Shown one piece after another: positions 18,819-26,853 of a DNA stretch of 38,551 nucleotides (position 1 is the stretch's first letter; every line of letters begins with the position of its first letter). Under the pieces are notes generated by a model. That model had not been told where the DNA came from. It searched no databases and worked only from the letters and a program-made list of their open reading frames with translations. Location of the stretch: assembly GCA_012728315.1 (NCBI GenBank), contig JAAYFI010000001.1, forward strand, positions 1 through 38,551. Direction: 5' to 3'. The translations under genes were made by a program, and so were the position numbers. The DNA is from Gammaproteobacteria bacterium (GTDB lineage: Bacteria > Pseudomonadota > Gammaproteobacteria > Pseudomonadales > Pseudomonadaceae).

Positions 18819-18856
18819 TCAAATGCTCAATGATCTGCGTGACCACAGGGGCTCTT

Positions 18857-19195
18857 ATGCAAAGTTTTAAACGATTACTGATATTTATTCTCGCTCTAGC
18901 TTTGGCCGCTAGCGTGGTGTTTTTTACTTTAGAGAATCGCACTGTCACTCAGTTGGTCTTTTTTGGCTGGTCAACACCTGAGTTACCTGTTGCGCTCTTT
19001 GTGATGAGTGCCTTTGTTGTAGGCTTGATTTTAGGGCCGCTGGTGTCATGGTGGCCGCAGCAGCGGATGCGGATGCGCTGCAATAAACAAGCTAAGCAGC
19101 TTAAAGCCTATGAGCAGCAAATCAAAGAGCTGCAAGCAAGTGCTGCGACACCGGCGCAAACTCTGCCGGCTGGCGAGTTGCCGAAGGCCTCTTAA
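18857..19195 (+). CDS. LapA-domain (DUF1049) inner-membrane protein
   Basis: A 112-residue protein with two membrane helices (about residues 5-25, LLIFILALALAASVVFFTL, and about 41-64, ALFVMSAFVVGLILGPLVSWW) and a cytoplasmic, lysine-rich coiled tail. This is the LapA/YciS layout. In E. coli LapA works with LapB in regulating lipopolysaccharide synthesis through FtsH and LpxC. I use the ATG at 18857, since the frame upstream (from 18830) adds a hydrophobic-poor leader lacking a ribosome-binding site. It lies 38 bases after ihfB, its usual partner. Confidence 0.8.
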   Translation: MQSFKRLLIFILALALAASVVFFTLENRTVTQLVFFGWSTPELPVALFVMSAFVVGLILGPLVSWWPQQRMRMRCNKQAKQLKAYEQQIKELQASAATPAQTLPAGELPKAS

Positions 19196-19203
19196 AAGTT
19201 AAA

Positions 19204-19246
19204 GCCAGACACCCTAAGCGTGTGCATGTCTTAGTGGTGTCATGGC
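19204..19246 (-). terminator. Hairpin terminator between the LapA-domain gene and dgt
   Basis: GACACC-CTAAG pairs with CTTAG-(T)-GGTGTC (19208-19218 with 19230-19241), flanked by GCC/GGC, making a stem of 11 or more pairs. On the minus strand it is followed by TTTAACTTTT, so it most likely ends the dgt transcript; it may also act on the convergent plus-strand transcript. Confidence 0.6.
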
Positions 19247-20578
19247 TTACATGGGGCTAGAGCGTCCAGTCATTTCGCGCGCCATCTCTGTGGCGTAGCT
19301 GTCCGTCATTCCACCGATAAAATCAATAATACGCATAAACGAGTTATACAGTGGCCAGTCAGGCTGGGGCGCGGCATGGCCCAATAAATCAAAAATACGT
19401 CGATTTTTAAATGATAAAGAGCCGCGCTTATGTTGCTCTAAAGCTGCGCCGCAAAAAGCATTGAGCAAGATCTCTAAGGTTGTGTAAGCACCAATTTCAT
19501 GCAGGGTCTTGCGTTTGTCTTGGAAGATCTTCTCGCGCGCCAATGCTTTTGCATTAATGACACAGGTTTTAGCTGGGCCGTGCATATGTTCAACAAGATC
19601 GCCTGGCAAGGTGCCTGACATTAACGCTGTCTGCTGCTCAACAAAGGCTTGAGCAGCAGCGTTGGTCAGGTGTTCAATGGCTTTGCCGCGTAAGATAGCG
19701 AGCTTTCTACGCCTTGAATCATTGGGCCCGAGTTGGCGATAAGTCTCAGGTAGGTCATCGCCGACTAAATCTAAGAGCAAGGCTTCGACCTCACGGTACT
19801 CAAGTAGCTCCATTTCAATACCGTCTTCTAAGTCAATTAAGCCGTAGCAAATATCATCGGCGGCTTCGACTAAGTAGACCAGAGGGTGACGCGCCCAGCG
19901 TTCCTCGCCCAGTTTTGGAATGCCCAGTTTGCTGGTGATTTGCTCTAATAGTGGCAGTTCGTTTTGGTAGCTGCCAAATTTATGTTTTTTATAGCCCTCG
20001 GCGTTGGCATATTGAGAGCTCCAAGGATATTTGCAAAAAGCACCTAGAGTTGCATAGGTTAAGCGCATACCGCCATCAAACTGATGGTATTCAAGTTGCG
20101 TAAGGACACGGAAGCCTTGTGCGTTACCTTCAAAATTTAAAAAGTCATCGCGTTGTGCGGCACTCATACTGTTAAGCCAGCCCTTATCAGCGGCTTGTTC
20201 AAACCAGTGCCGAATCGCATCTTCACCCGAATGGCCGAAGGGAGGGTTGCCAATGTCATGCGCAAGGCAAGCTGATTGCACAATCATTCCCAAGTCACTG
20301 GGTTCACACCATTCTGGGAGCGTAGGGCGAATCATTTCTGCTACGCGCATGGCAAGTGAGCGGCCGACACAACTGACCTCTAATGAGTGGGTCAGGCGCG
20401 TGTGTATATGATCGTTGCTGGAGACAGGGTGTACTTGGGTTTTACGCCCTAGGCGACGAAATGCACCAGAGAAAATAATGCGATCATGGTCTTTGTGAAA
20501 AGGGCTTCGACCCAGTTCTTCTGCGCTGTGCGATGTTTTGCCTAAGCGTTCGCGGTTTAATAATTGATGCCAATCCAC
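19247..20578 (-). CDS. dgt: dGTPase-like dNTP triphosphohydrolase
   Basis: A 443-residue HD-domain enzyme that hydrolyses deoxynucleoside triphosphates to deoxynucleosides and triphosphate. Metal-binding HD motifs are visible: [15 protein letters not shown] (about residues 61-75) and [18 protein letters not shown] (about 109-126); later [18 protein letters not shown] supplies another acidic ligand. The length fits the shorter dGTPase-like proteins of Pseudomonas rather than E. coli Dgt, so specificity may be broad. The start is a GTG at 20578 with GAGGAC six bases upstream. It lies downstream of the DUF883/YqjE/YqjK trio on the same strand, a linkage I recall from P. aeruginosa as well. Confidence 0.9.
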   Translation of the reverse strand: MDWHQLLNRERLGKTSHSAEELGRSPFHKDHDRIIFSGAFRRLGRKTQVHPVSSNDHIHTRLTHSLEVSCVGRSLAMRVAEMIRPTLPEWCEPSDLGMIVQSACLAHDIGNPPFGHSGEDAIRHWFEQAADKGWLNSMSAAQRDDFLNFEGNAQGFRVLTQLEYHQFDGGMRLTYATLGAFCKYPWSSQYANAEGYKKHKFGSYQNELPLLEQITSKLGIPKLGEERWARHPLVYLVEAADDICYGLIDLEDGIEMELLEYREVEALLLDLVGDDLPETYRQLGPNDSRRRKLAILRGKAIEHLTNAAAQAFVEQQTALMSGTLPGDLVEHMHGPAKTCVINAKALAREKIFQDKRKTLHEIGAYTTLEILLNAFCGAALEQHKRGSLSFKNRRIFDLLGHAAPQPDWPLYNSFMRIIDFIGGMTDSYATEMAREMTGRSSPM

Positions 20579-20629
20579 TGTGCGTCCTCAATCAATTAAA
20601 TCTATATATGCGCTGTTGTTTATATTTGT

Positions 20630-20959
20630 CTACTTGCGAGTACCCGTGGTGGACTGAGTTGTATCTCTTTGCGAGGCTGAGGGTGTTATAAATAAGGGCA
20701 ATAAGCTGGCTGCGGTTCTGACTAGGGGTAAGAAGTTGTTGGCTGAGCGGCGGTTGCGAGCCATAAAAAAACTGGCAAGGGTGACTCCAGCTACAATAAA
20801 CAATGGAGTGGAGCCGCTGGAAAAACGTTGTTTCAGTCCGCGTAGTTTTTCTACGGGCTCCAACAAAGCTAAACCCTCATGGCGTATTTTCTGGCGATTT
20901 AACTCCAAACGCATTTGAATCAGTTGTTTACGCAGGGCAATAGGATCATCTTTGTGCAT
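20630..20959 (-). CDS. YqjK-like small membrane protein
   Basis: A 109-residue protein: a charged N-terminal helix (about 5-45, RKQLIQMRLELNRQKIRHE), then one or two hydrophobic stretches (TPLFIVAGVTLASFFMA and FLPLVRTAASLLPLFI), then a polar tail. I recognise no catalytic motif. Its place as third gene after a DUF883 and a YqjE-like gene is the order of yqjD-yqjE-yqjK in E. coli, so it is probably the YqjK-like member of that membrane-associated, stress-linked set. The Shine-Dalgarno is weak. Confidence 0.65.
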   Translation of the reverse strand: MHKDDPIALRKQLIQMRLELNRQKIRHEGLALLEPVEKLRGLKQRFSSGSTPLFIVAGVTLASFFMARNRRSANNFLPLVRTAASLLPLFITPSASQRDTTQSTTGTRK

Positions 20960-20968
20960 GTTGTTTGC

Positions 20969-21337
20969 TCATGGCAATAGCTGTTCTTTGGTTTTTTTAA
21001 GTTCTTGCAGTGAGGCGCTAAAGGGAGGCTGTGCCTGACGTTGCAGTGATTTGATGCGCCAGACGCACAACAGACCGACTAATGCATAAAAAGCTGACAT
21101 TGCGATCAGAAGTTTGTGTGCATATGGATCCCAGAGTAGAACCACCAGCAAAGCATTGAGCAGCAAGAACAACATAAAAGCACAGGCCGCGGTGATGCCA
21201 AACCAAAGCAGTTGTTGGCTGCTGTGTTGTTTTTGTTCTTGTAATTCAAGAGCAAAAAGCTCAGCGTGATCGCTGAGCAAATCCAGAGTCGCAGCGCCTA
21301 AGCGCCGCGAGCTATCGGAAAAGCTATGATCGCTCAT
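20969..21337 (-). CDS. YqjE-like phage-holin-superfamily membrane protein
   Basis: A 122-residue protein with an N-terminal amphipathic region (LGAATLDLLSDHAELFALELQEQKQ), two hydrophobic helices (about 48-68 and 78-95) and a basic tail. This is the pattern of the YqjE/holin-X superfamily proteins (PF07332). No holin activity is implied. It starts two bases after the DUF883 stop codon and is surely in the same operon; the YqjK-like gene follows nine bases after it. Confidence 0.75.
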   Translation of the reverse strand: MSDHSFSDSSRRLGAATLDLLSDHAELFALELQEQKQHSSQQLLWFGITAACAFMLFLLLNALLVVLLWDPYAHKLLIAMSAFYALVGLLCVWRIKSLQRQAQPPFSASLQELKKTKEQLLP

Positions 21338-21339
21338 GC

Positions 21340-21654
21340 TCAGCGCCTAGATACCAATAGACCCAGTAAAAAGCCAACCCCAGCACCGATGGCTAAAGAT
21401 TGCAGAGGGTGCTCACGTACATACTCCTCGCTGCTATGCAGTGCTTCTTTGCCGCGCTCAAGTAAAGCCTGTTCTGTAGAGGTCAGCGCTTTACGTGCAC
21501 GTTGCAAGCTGGAATTAATTTGCCCGCGCAATACTTCAGCTTTATCACCGGTCAGCTCAATTGAGTTCTGTAAGAGCTCTTCGGTGTCTGCAACTAAGGC
21601 TTTGAATTCTGCGATGAGCTGTTCGTTGTTTGCGTTGCTATCTTTTTTAGCCAT
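21340..21654 (-). CDS. DUF883 (ElaB/YqjD-like) membrane-anchored ribosome-associated protein
   Basis: A 104-residue protein with an acidic helical N-terminal region and a C-terminal glycine-rich membrane helix ending in two arginines (SLAIGAGVGFLLGLLVSRR), the hallmark of the ElaB/YqjD family. The E. coli members bind ribosomes at the inner membrane in stationary phase. The GEH-like motif preceding the helix (EYVREHPLQS) is conserved. TAGGAGA precedes the ATG by seven bases, and a promoter is predicted at 21686-21715. First gene of a four-gene minus-strand run ending with dgt. Confidence 0.85.
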   Translation of the reverse strand: MAKKDSNANNEQLIAEFKALVADTEELLQNSIELTGDKAEVLRGQINSSLQRARKALTSTEQALLERGKEALHSSEEYVREHPLQSLAIGAGVGFLLGLLVSRR

Positions 21655-21685
21655 GATTGATGTTCTCCTAAATGAACACAGTGAT

Positions 21686-21715
21686 TGTATAGCATTAGAG
21701 TCAATGTAGCTGCAA
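21686..21715 (-). promoter_or_regulatory. Predicted promoter of the DUF883-YqjE-YqjK-dgt run
   Basis: On the minus strand, TTGCAG (21710-21715) and TATACA (21686-21691) are separated by 18 bases, about 32 bases before the DUF883 start codon. The distance leaves room for a short leader with the TAGGAGA ribosome-binding site. Confidence 0.5.
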
Positions 21716-21740
21716 CTGGTTCAGTTAGATAGGTGATTAT

Positions 21741-21769
21741 AAAAAATAAACCCGCCTTGTGAGCGGGTT
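21741..21769 (-). terminator. Rho-independent terminator after the OprD-family porin
   Basis: AACCCGC/GCGGGTT (21749-21755 with 21763-21769) with a seven-base loop. On the minus strand it is followed by TATTTTTTATAA. It ends the porin transcript about 20 bases after its stop codon and insulates the DUF883 promoter. Confidence 0.85.
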
Positions 21770-21791
21770 CATTTAATACAGCCTGTTTAGC

Positions 21792-23156
21792 TTACATCAA
21801 AGGAATGGTGTAGCTGACGATTAGACGGTTTTCGTCCACTTTACCGACGCTGATATCAGAGCGTACGGTCGAGTTACGCCATTTTACACCGAGGTTTTTC
21901 AGAGGGCCGTCTTGGAAGACGTAACCGATATCGGTATCGCGCTCCCACTCGCTACCACGAGATGCACCTTTACCCATGTAGATATTGCTACCTTTAACAT
22001 AGCGGGTCATCAAGTTTAGACCTGGGATGCCGAGGCCGGCAAAGTTATAGTCGTAACGTGCTTGCCATGATTTTTCATCGGTGGCGGCGAAGTCACGAAC
22101 TTGTACGTAGTTGGTCAGGAATGGGTCAACCAGTTCAATGTAGGCGTAACCGGTATCGCCAGACATTTTCTGATAGCCTAAACCAAAGCTGTTGTAGCCC
22201 AGTTTGTAGGTCAGCATTCCAGAAATGGCTTTGTTATCAATGCCGCTTTTTGCGTCTTCGCTGGTTTTTGCATAACGTAAATCAGCTTTTAATGACTGAT
22301 TGTCAGCGAGTTGCAGGGTGTACACACCATTCAAAATATGCTGTTTGTAAGCACCATCAAAGTTAGCGAAGTTGTAGCCTGTGCTGAGACCGCTATCACC
22401 CCAAGTGTAGTTAACGCCGGCAAAATCAAATTTGCTTGTTACTGTTTGATGAGCTGTGCTGCGGGTAGAATTGTTTTTACGCTTAGTTGTGTTGCCAGAA
22501 AAACCGTTGAGTACGATTGGCGCGTTATCAGTGGAGTTGCGCTGATTCATCCGACCTAAGCGACCAATATCGGCGGTAAGGTTGCTGATTTCTTGGCTGT
22601 TGATATGCACACCGGTAAAGGTTTGCGGAATCAGACGGCCGTCACCTGAAGATACGGTTGGCAGCTTAGGCATCAAGGTGCCAGCTTTTAAAGTGCTTTT
22701 AGACAGTTTGGCTTTAAAGGTCGCACCGAGCTCGCCATAGCTATCCGGTACGGTACCGCCACGCTTACCGTTACTGTTTGAATTTTTAGGAAGTAACAAG
22801 CCTGTATCAGCGCTGCCGCGACCTGAATCTAACTTAAGACCTGCAAAGCCATAAGCATCAACACCTACGCCAACAGTGCCTTCAGTAAAGCCAGACTCGT
22901 AGCGCAGTAAGAAGCCTTGCGCCCACTCTTCAGATTTGCTCTGTCGAGACTTGTAGCCATTGTGTTGTACCGTTGGCTTGGATACAGCTTTAGTGCTATC
23001 GAAATCATTACGGAAATCACGATTCATGTAAAAGTTGCGCAGCTCTAAGCTGGCTTTGCTATCTTCAATAAAAGCAGCTTGCGCTGCCATCGGGATGCTT
23101 AAAGCGACGGCTAGAGTGCCTAAGCTGATGGAGCGTGCTAACGGACTAAATTTCAT
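21792..23156 (-). CDS. OprD-family outer-membrane porin (first copy)
   Basis: A 454-residue protein with a signal peptide (MKFSPLARSISLGTLAVALS..., cleaved after AQA near residue 27). The mature start FIEDSKASLELRNFYMNRDFR is diagnostic for OprD/Occ channels, 18-stranded barrels specific for small organic solutes. The C-terminal strand ends in ...LIVSYTIPLM. It is paralogous to the porin at 34600-35874, sharing long stretches such as GLGYQKMSGDTGYAYIE and ARYDYNFAGLGIPGLN, but has a longer N-terminal strand region. The linkage to a DUF883-dgt block recalls the OpdQ locus of P. aeruginosa; substrate cannot be read from sequence. The gene is divergent from recC. Confidence 0.93.
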   Translation of the reverse strand: MKFSPLARSISLGTLAVALSIPMAAQAAFIEDSKASLELRNFYMNRDFRNDFDSTKAVSKPTVQHNGYKSRQSKSEEWAQGFLLRYESGFTEGTVGVGVDAYGFAGLKLDSGRGSADTGLLLPKNSNSNGKRGGTVPDSYGELGATFKAKLSKSTLKAGTLMPKLPTVSSGDGRLIPQTFTGVHINSQEISNLTADIGRLGRMNQRNSTDNAPIVLNGFSGNTTKRKNNSTRSTAHQTVTSKFDFAGVNYTWGDSGLSTGYNFANFDGAYKQHILNGVYTLQLADNQSLKADLRYAKTSEDAKSGIDNKAISGMLTYKLGYNSFGLGYQKMSGDTGYAYIELVDPFLTNYVQVRDFAATDEKSWQARYDYNFAGLGIPGLNLMTRYVKGSNIYMGKGASRGSEWERDTDIGYVFQDGPLKNLGVKWRNSTVRSDISVGKVDENRLIVSYTIPLM

Positions 23157-23382
23157 TGTTGTAGTTCTCCGGAGTGCGGACGAGGTCGGTCAAATTATAT
23201 TTATGTTGTGACGGATGAACTAAATCATGCTTATGACTAGAGGGTCATTTAGACATTGGTCGAAAAAATACCGATATGTATACCGTTGCTCAGTTTTAGT
23301 ATGCTGCCTAGCTGCACATAATGTACGCCACTTTTTGCTCAAGAAAATGGCACACTGTATTTTATTTACACGGAATTAATGT

Positions 23383-26300
23383 ATGTCAACTGAACAAAGC
23401 CTACGACCAGGCTTTATTGTTGCGCATAGCAACCATTTAGAAGAGTTGCGTGATCTAGTTGTCCAGTGGACCAAGCTGAATCCGCTGCATGCGCTAGAAA
23501 ACGAAGTCATTTTAGTGCAAAGCAATGGTATTGCGCAGTGGCTTAAGTTGGCTTTAGCAGCAGATAGTGGGTGTGGCATTGCCGCGGGCTTGAATATTGG
23601 CCTGCCTGCACGTTTTATCTGGCAGATCTACCGCCAAGTCTTGGGCACGGAGAGTATTGCCCACAGCTCACCCTTTGATAAGGCGCCCTTAACTTGGCGC
23701 TTAATGCGTTTGTTACCCGATATTGTTGAGCAGCCGGTATTTACACCTTTGCAGCACTTTTTAGGGGATGACCCTGATCTGCGTAAACGTTATCAATTGG
23801 CTGAGCGTTTAGCGGACTTATTTGATCAGTACCAAGTGTATCGCTCGGATTGGCTAAAAGACTGGGCCGTTGGTGATGATCAACTGCGCCAGCTTGAAGG
23901 GCAGCCAGCGATCAGTGCAGCAAAAGAGCAAGCACGTCAGCCTACGGTTGCTTGGCAGGCCGCTTTGTGGCGTTTGTTAATTGCGGATATTGGCGAGGAA
24001 GCCATTAACAGTAGCCGCGCAGCGGTGCATCCACGTTTTATCAGTGTGATGCGTGAGCTTCAGCATGCGCCAGTTGGTTTGCCCCGGCGTTTGATTGTTT
24101 TTGGTATTTCTTCATTGCCTGCACAACTGGTTGAGGCGCTTGCTGCAATCAGCCGCTTTAGCCAAGTTATGTTATGCGTCCACAATCCTTGCCAGTTTCA
24201 TTGGGCTGATATCGTGGAAGATAAACAATTGCTGCGTCATGAATACCGGCGCCAAAGCCGCAAAGAGGGTTTTCCTGAACTGCTCTCGATGGAGCAGCTG
24301 CACCAGTTTGCTCATCCTCTTCTGGCCGCTTGGGGCAAGCAAGGTCGCGACTATATCAGTTTGCTCGATCAATACGATGAGCTGGATGCTTATCAAGCCT
24401 TGTTTAATAGCCATGGACAGCGTGTTGATATTTTTGAGGATGGACCAACCGCCACACTATTGCAGCAACTGCATAACGATATTTTACATTTGCGACCACT
24501 GGCAGACACACAAAAAACTTGGCCTGTGGTTGACCCCAGCCAAGATCATTCATTGCGCTTTCATATTACCCACAGTGCGCAGCGTGAAGTCGAAGTGCTG
24601 CATGACCAATTATTGGCCTGCTTTAATGCGGATCCAAGTTTAAAGCCGCGCGATATCATAGTGATGGTGCCTAATATTGATAGCTATGCTGCGCATATCC
24701 AAGCGGTGTTTGGCCAGTATGCTCGCGATGATTTACGCCACATTCCTTTTACGTTGTCTGATCAAGCCCAGCAGAGTACAGAGCCGTTATTCCTTGCTTT
24801 GCAAGAGCTGCTCAAGCTGCCAGAGTCACGTTTAACTGTGACAGACATTATGGGCTTTTTAGATGTGCCTGCTGTGCGTGCGCGTTTTTCTATTAATGAA
24901 AGTGATTTGCCGGTTTTACAGCGTTGGCTCATCGGGGCAGGTGTGCGCTGGGGGTTAAATGCCAAACATCGTGAAGGTTTTGGGCTGCCAGCGGGCTTGC
25001 AGCAAAATACTTGGGACTTTGGCTTGCAACGTATGTTGTTGGGGTATGCCATGGGCACGAGTGATGCCTATGCTGGGATTCAGCCATACGATGAAGTGGG
25101 TGGCTTGGATGCGGCCTTGATAGGCCCGCTTACGCAGTTTCTTGATGCACTGCAAGCGCTGCATCAACAACTCAGCAGTACGCATCAATGTGCAGACTGG
25201 CGCAGTATTTTCTTAGCGCTGCTGGAGCGTTTCTTTTTGCTAGAAGCGGATGCCGAGTACTTATTGTTGCAGCGTATGCGTGAGGGCTGTGAGCGTTGGT
25301 TCGAGCTTTGCGAGCAAGCACAGCTGCAAGAGCCACTCACCCTTGCTGTAGCTCGGGAGGCATGGTTGAGTCATATTGAAGTAGACCACCTCAGTCAGCG
25401 TTTTTTGGCCGGGTCGGTTAACTTCTGCACACTGATGCCAATGCGTGCTATTCCATTTCGCATGGTCTGTTTATTAGGCATGAATGATGGCGATTATCCG
25501 CGTGTGCAAGCGCCGCTTGATTTTGACTTGATGGGCAGTGACTATCGACCGGGGGATCGTTCACGTCGTGAAGATGATCGCTATTTATTGCTAGAAGCGC
25601 TCCTGTCGGCGCGAGAAAAACTTTATATCAGTTGGGTGGGGCGCAGCGTGCGCGATAATACCGAGCGCCCAGCATCGGTGCTCATTGCTCAGTTGCGTGA
25701 TCATCTCAATAGCGGTTGGCGGTTGTCAGAGCAACAGCCATTAGTCGATGCCCTGACTACTGTTCATCCTTTGCAGCCTTTTAGTCAGCATTATTTCTCG
25801 GCAGCGGACAGTGCTAAGGGGTTATTTACTTATGCCAGTGAGTGGGCTGTTTTGCATCAGCCCAGCGAAATAGAGGCAACCTGTCCGCTGCCTCTGTTTG
25901 TCCCCAGCCACAGCATTACACCGGAGATGCTGCAGCGCTTTTTAAGCGATCCAGTTAAATACTTTTTTAGTGAGCGCTTAAAGGTCTATCTGGATCAAGC
26001 GGAGCTTGAGGTCTATGAAGACGAGCCTTTTGCATTGGATGGCTTAGAGCGCTTTAGTTTGCAGCGCGAGTTACTCAGTGCCGGCCAGCATGCGGATCAG
26101 CACGCCGATTTAACAACAGTGTTGCAACAGCACAGTGAGCGGTTACAGCGCAGCGGTGCGTTACCTATGTGTGCTTTTGGTGAGCAGGCGCGCGCGGAGC
26201 TTATTGAACCACTGCTTGATCAGTTGCACAGCTATCGCAGTTATTGCCAAATTTGGCAGCAACCAGAAGAGGCAGCACGAATCATTGATATCCGCAGTGG

Positions 26301-26853
26301 GGCGGTGCATTTACAAGGTTGGTTGGGTGGGTTGCGGCGCGCTCAAGACGATAAGGCGCAGAGTTCCGAGTATGCTCGCATTGAGCTTCTACCTGGAAAA
26401 ATACATATCGGCCGTGAGCTCCGCTGGCATCGGTTATTACGCCCTTGGCTGCAGCATGTGCTGATCAATGCTATTGGCGTGCCAACTCAGACTTTAATTT
26501 TTGCACAAGAAAGCAGTATTGCTTTTGCGCCTATAGAAGCAGCACAAGCCATGCCGATTGCGCAGGGTTGGCTTGCGGCTTGGCAGCACGGCTTAAATGC
26601 CCCTTTGCCGGTGGCGTTAAAAACCGCGATGGAGCTTTTAAACAGCCAGTCCGAGGCCAAAGCTAAAGCGGTGTATGAAGGTGGTTTTAATAGTGCAGGC
26701 GAGGTGCAAAGCAGTGCGGCGCTGGCTCGTCAGTTTCCAACCTTTGCGCACTTGCAAGCCGATGGGGATTTTCGTTCTTGGGCTGAGCAATTGTATGGCT
26801 CACTTGCTGCTGCGCAGATTATCAACTTAGAACGCCAAGGAGATATGCAGTGA
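23383..26853 (+). CDS. recC: Exodeoxyribonuclease V subunit gamma (RecC)
   Basis: The 1156-residue RecC subunit of the RecBCD helicase-nuclease, which processes double-strand ends and recognises Chi. RecC is an inactivated helicase/nuclease fold. The N-terminal FIVAHSNHLEELRDLVVQW with ILVQSNGIAQWLKLALA is typical, and the middle QLVEALAAISRFSQVMLCVHNPCQFHW and RMVCLLGMNDGDYPR segments are family landmarks. Length is usual for Pseudomonas. It starts the recC-recB-recD run, and its stop overlaps the recB start codon. A 226-base spacer separates it from the divergent porin. Confidence 0.95.
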   Translation: MSTEQSLRPGFIVAHSNHLEELRDLVVQWTKLNPLHALENEVILVQSNGIAQWLKLALAADSGCGIAAGLNIGLPARFIWQIYRQVLGTESIAHSSPFDKAPLTWRLMRLLPDIVEQPVFTPLQHFLGDDPDLRKRYQLAERLADLFDQYQVYRSDWLKDWAVGDDQLRQLEGQPAISAAKEQARQPTVAWQAALWRLLIADIGEEAINSSRAAVHPRFISVMRELQHAPVGLPRRLIVFGISSLPAQLVEALAAISRFSQVMLCVHNPCQFHWADIVEDKQLLRHEYRRQSRKEGFPELLSMEQLHQFAHPLLAAWGKQGRDYISLLDQYDELDAYQALFNSHGQRVDIFEDGPTATLLQQLHNDILHLRPLADTQKTWPVVDPSQDHSLRFHITHSAQREVEVLHDQLLACFNADPSLKPRDIIVMVPNIDSYAAHIQAVFGQYARDDLRHIPFTLSDQAQQSTEPLFLALQELLKLPESRLTVTDIMGFLDVPAVRARFSINESDLPVLQRWLIGAGVRWGLNAKHREGFGLPAGLQQNTWDFGLQRMLLGYAMGTSDAYAGIQPYDEVGGLDAALIGPLTQFLDALQALHQQLSSTHQCADWRSIFLALLERFFLLEADAEYLLLQRMREGCERWFELCEQAQLQEPLTLAVAREAWLSHIEVDHLSQRFLAGSVNFCTLMPMRAIPFRMVCLLGMNDGDYPRVQAPLDFDLMGSDYRPGDRSRREDDRYLLLEALLSAREKLYISWVGRSVRDNTERPASVLIAQLRDHLNSGWRLSEQQPLVDALTTVHPLQPFSQHYFSAADSAKGLFTYASEWAVLHQPSEIEATCPLPLFVPSHSITPEMLQRFLSDPVKYFFSERLKVYLDQAELEVYEDEPFALDGLERFSLQRELLSAGQHADQHADLTTVLQQHSERLQRSGALPMCAFGEQARAELIEPLLDQLHSYRSYCQIWQQPEEAARIIDIRSGAVHLQGWLGGLRRAQDDKAQSSEYARIELLPGKIHIGRELRWHRLLRPWLQHVLINAIGVPTQTLIFAQESSIAFAPIEAAQAMPIAQGWLAAWQHGLNAPLPVALKTAMELLNSQSEAKAKAVYEGGFNSAGEVQSSAALARQFPTFAHLQADGDFRSWAEQLYGSLAAAQIINLERQGDMQ

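Noticed and set aside
22058-22559. Antisense frames within the first porin gene
   Set aside because: Shadows of the OprD-family coding sequence; no ribosome-binding sites and low-complexity, Cys/Trp-rich translations.
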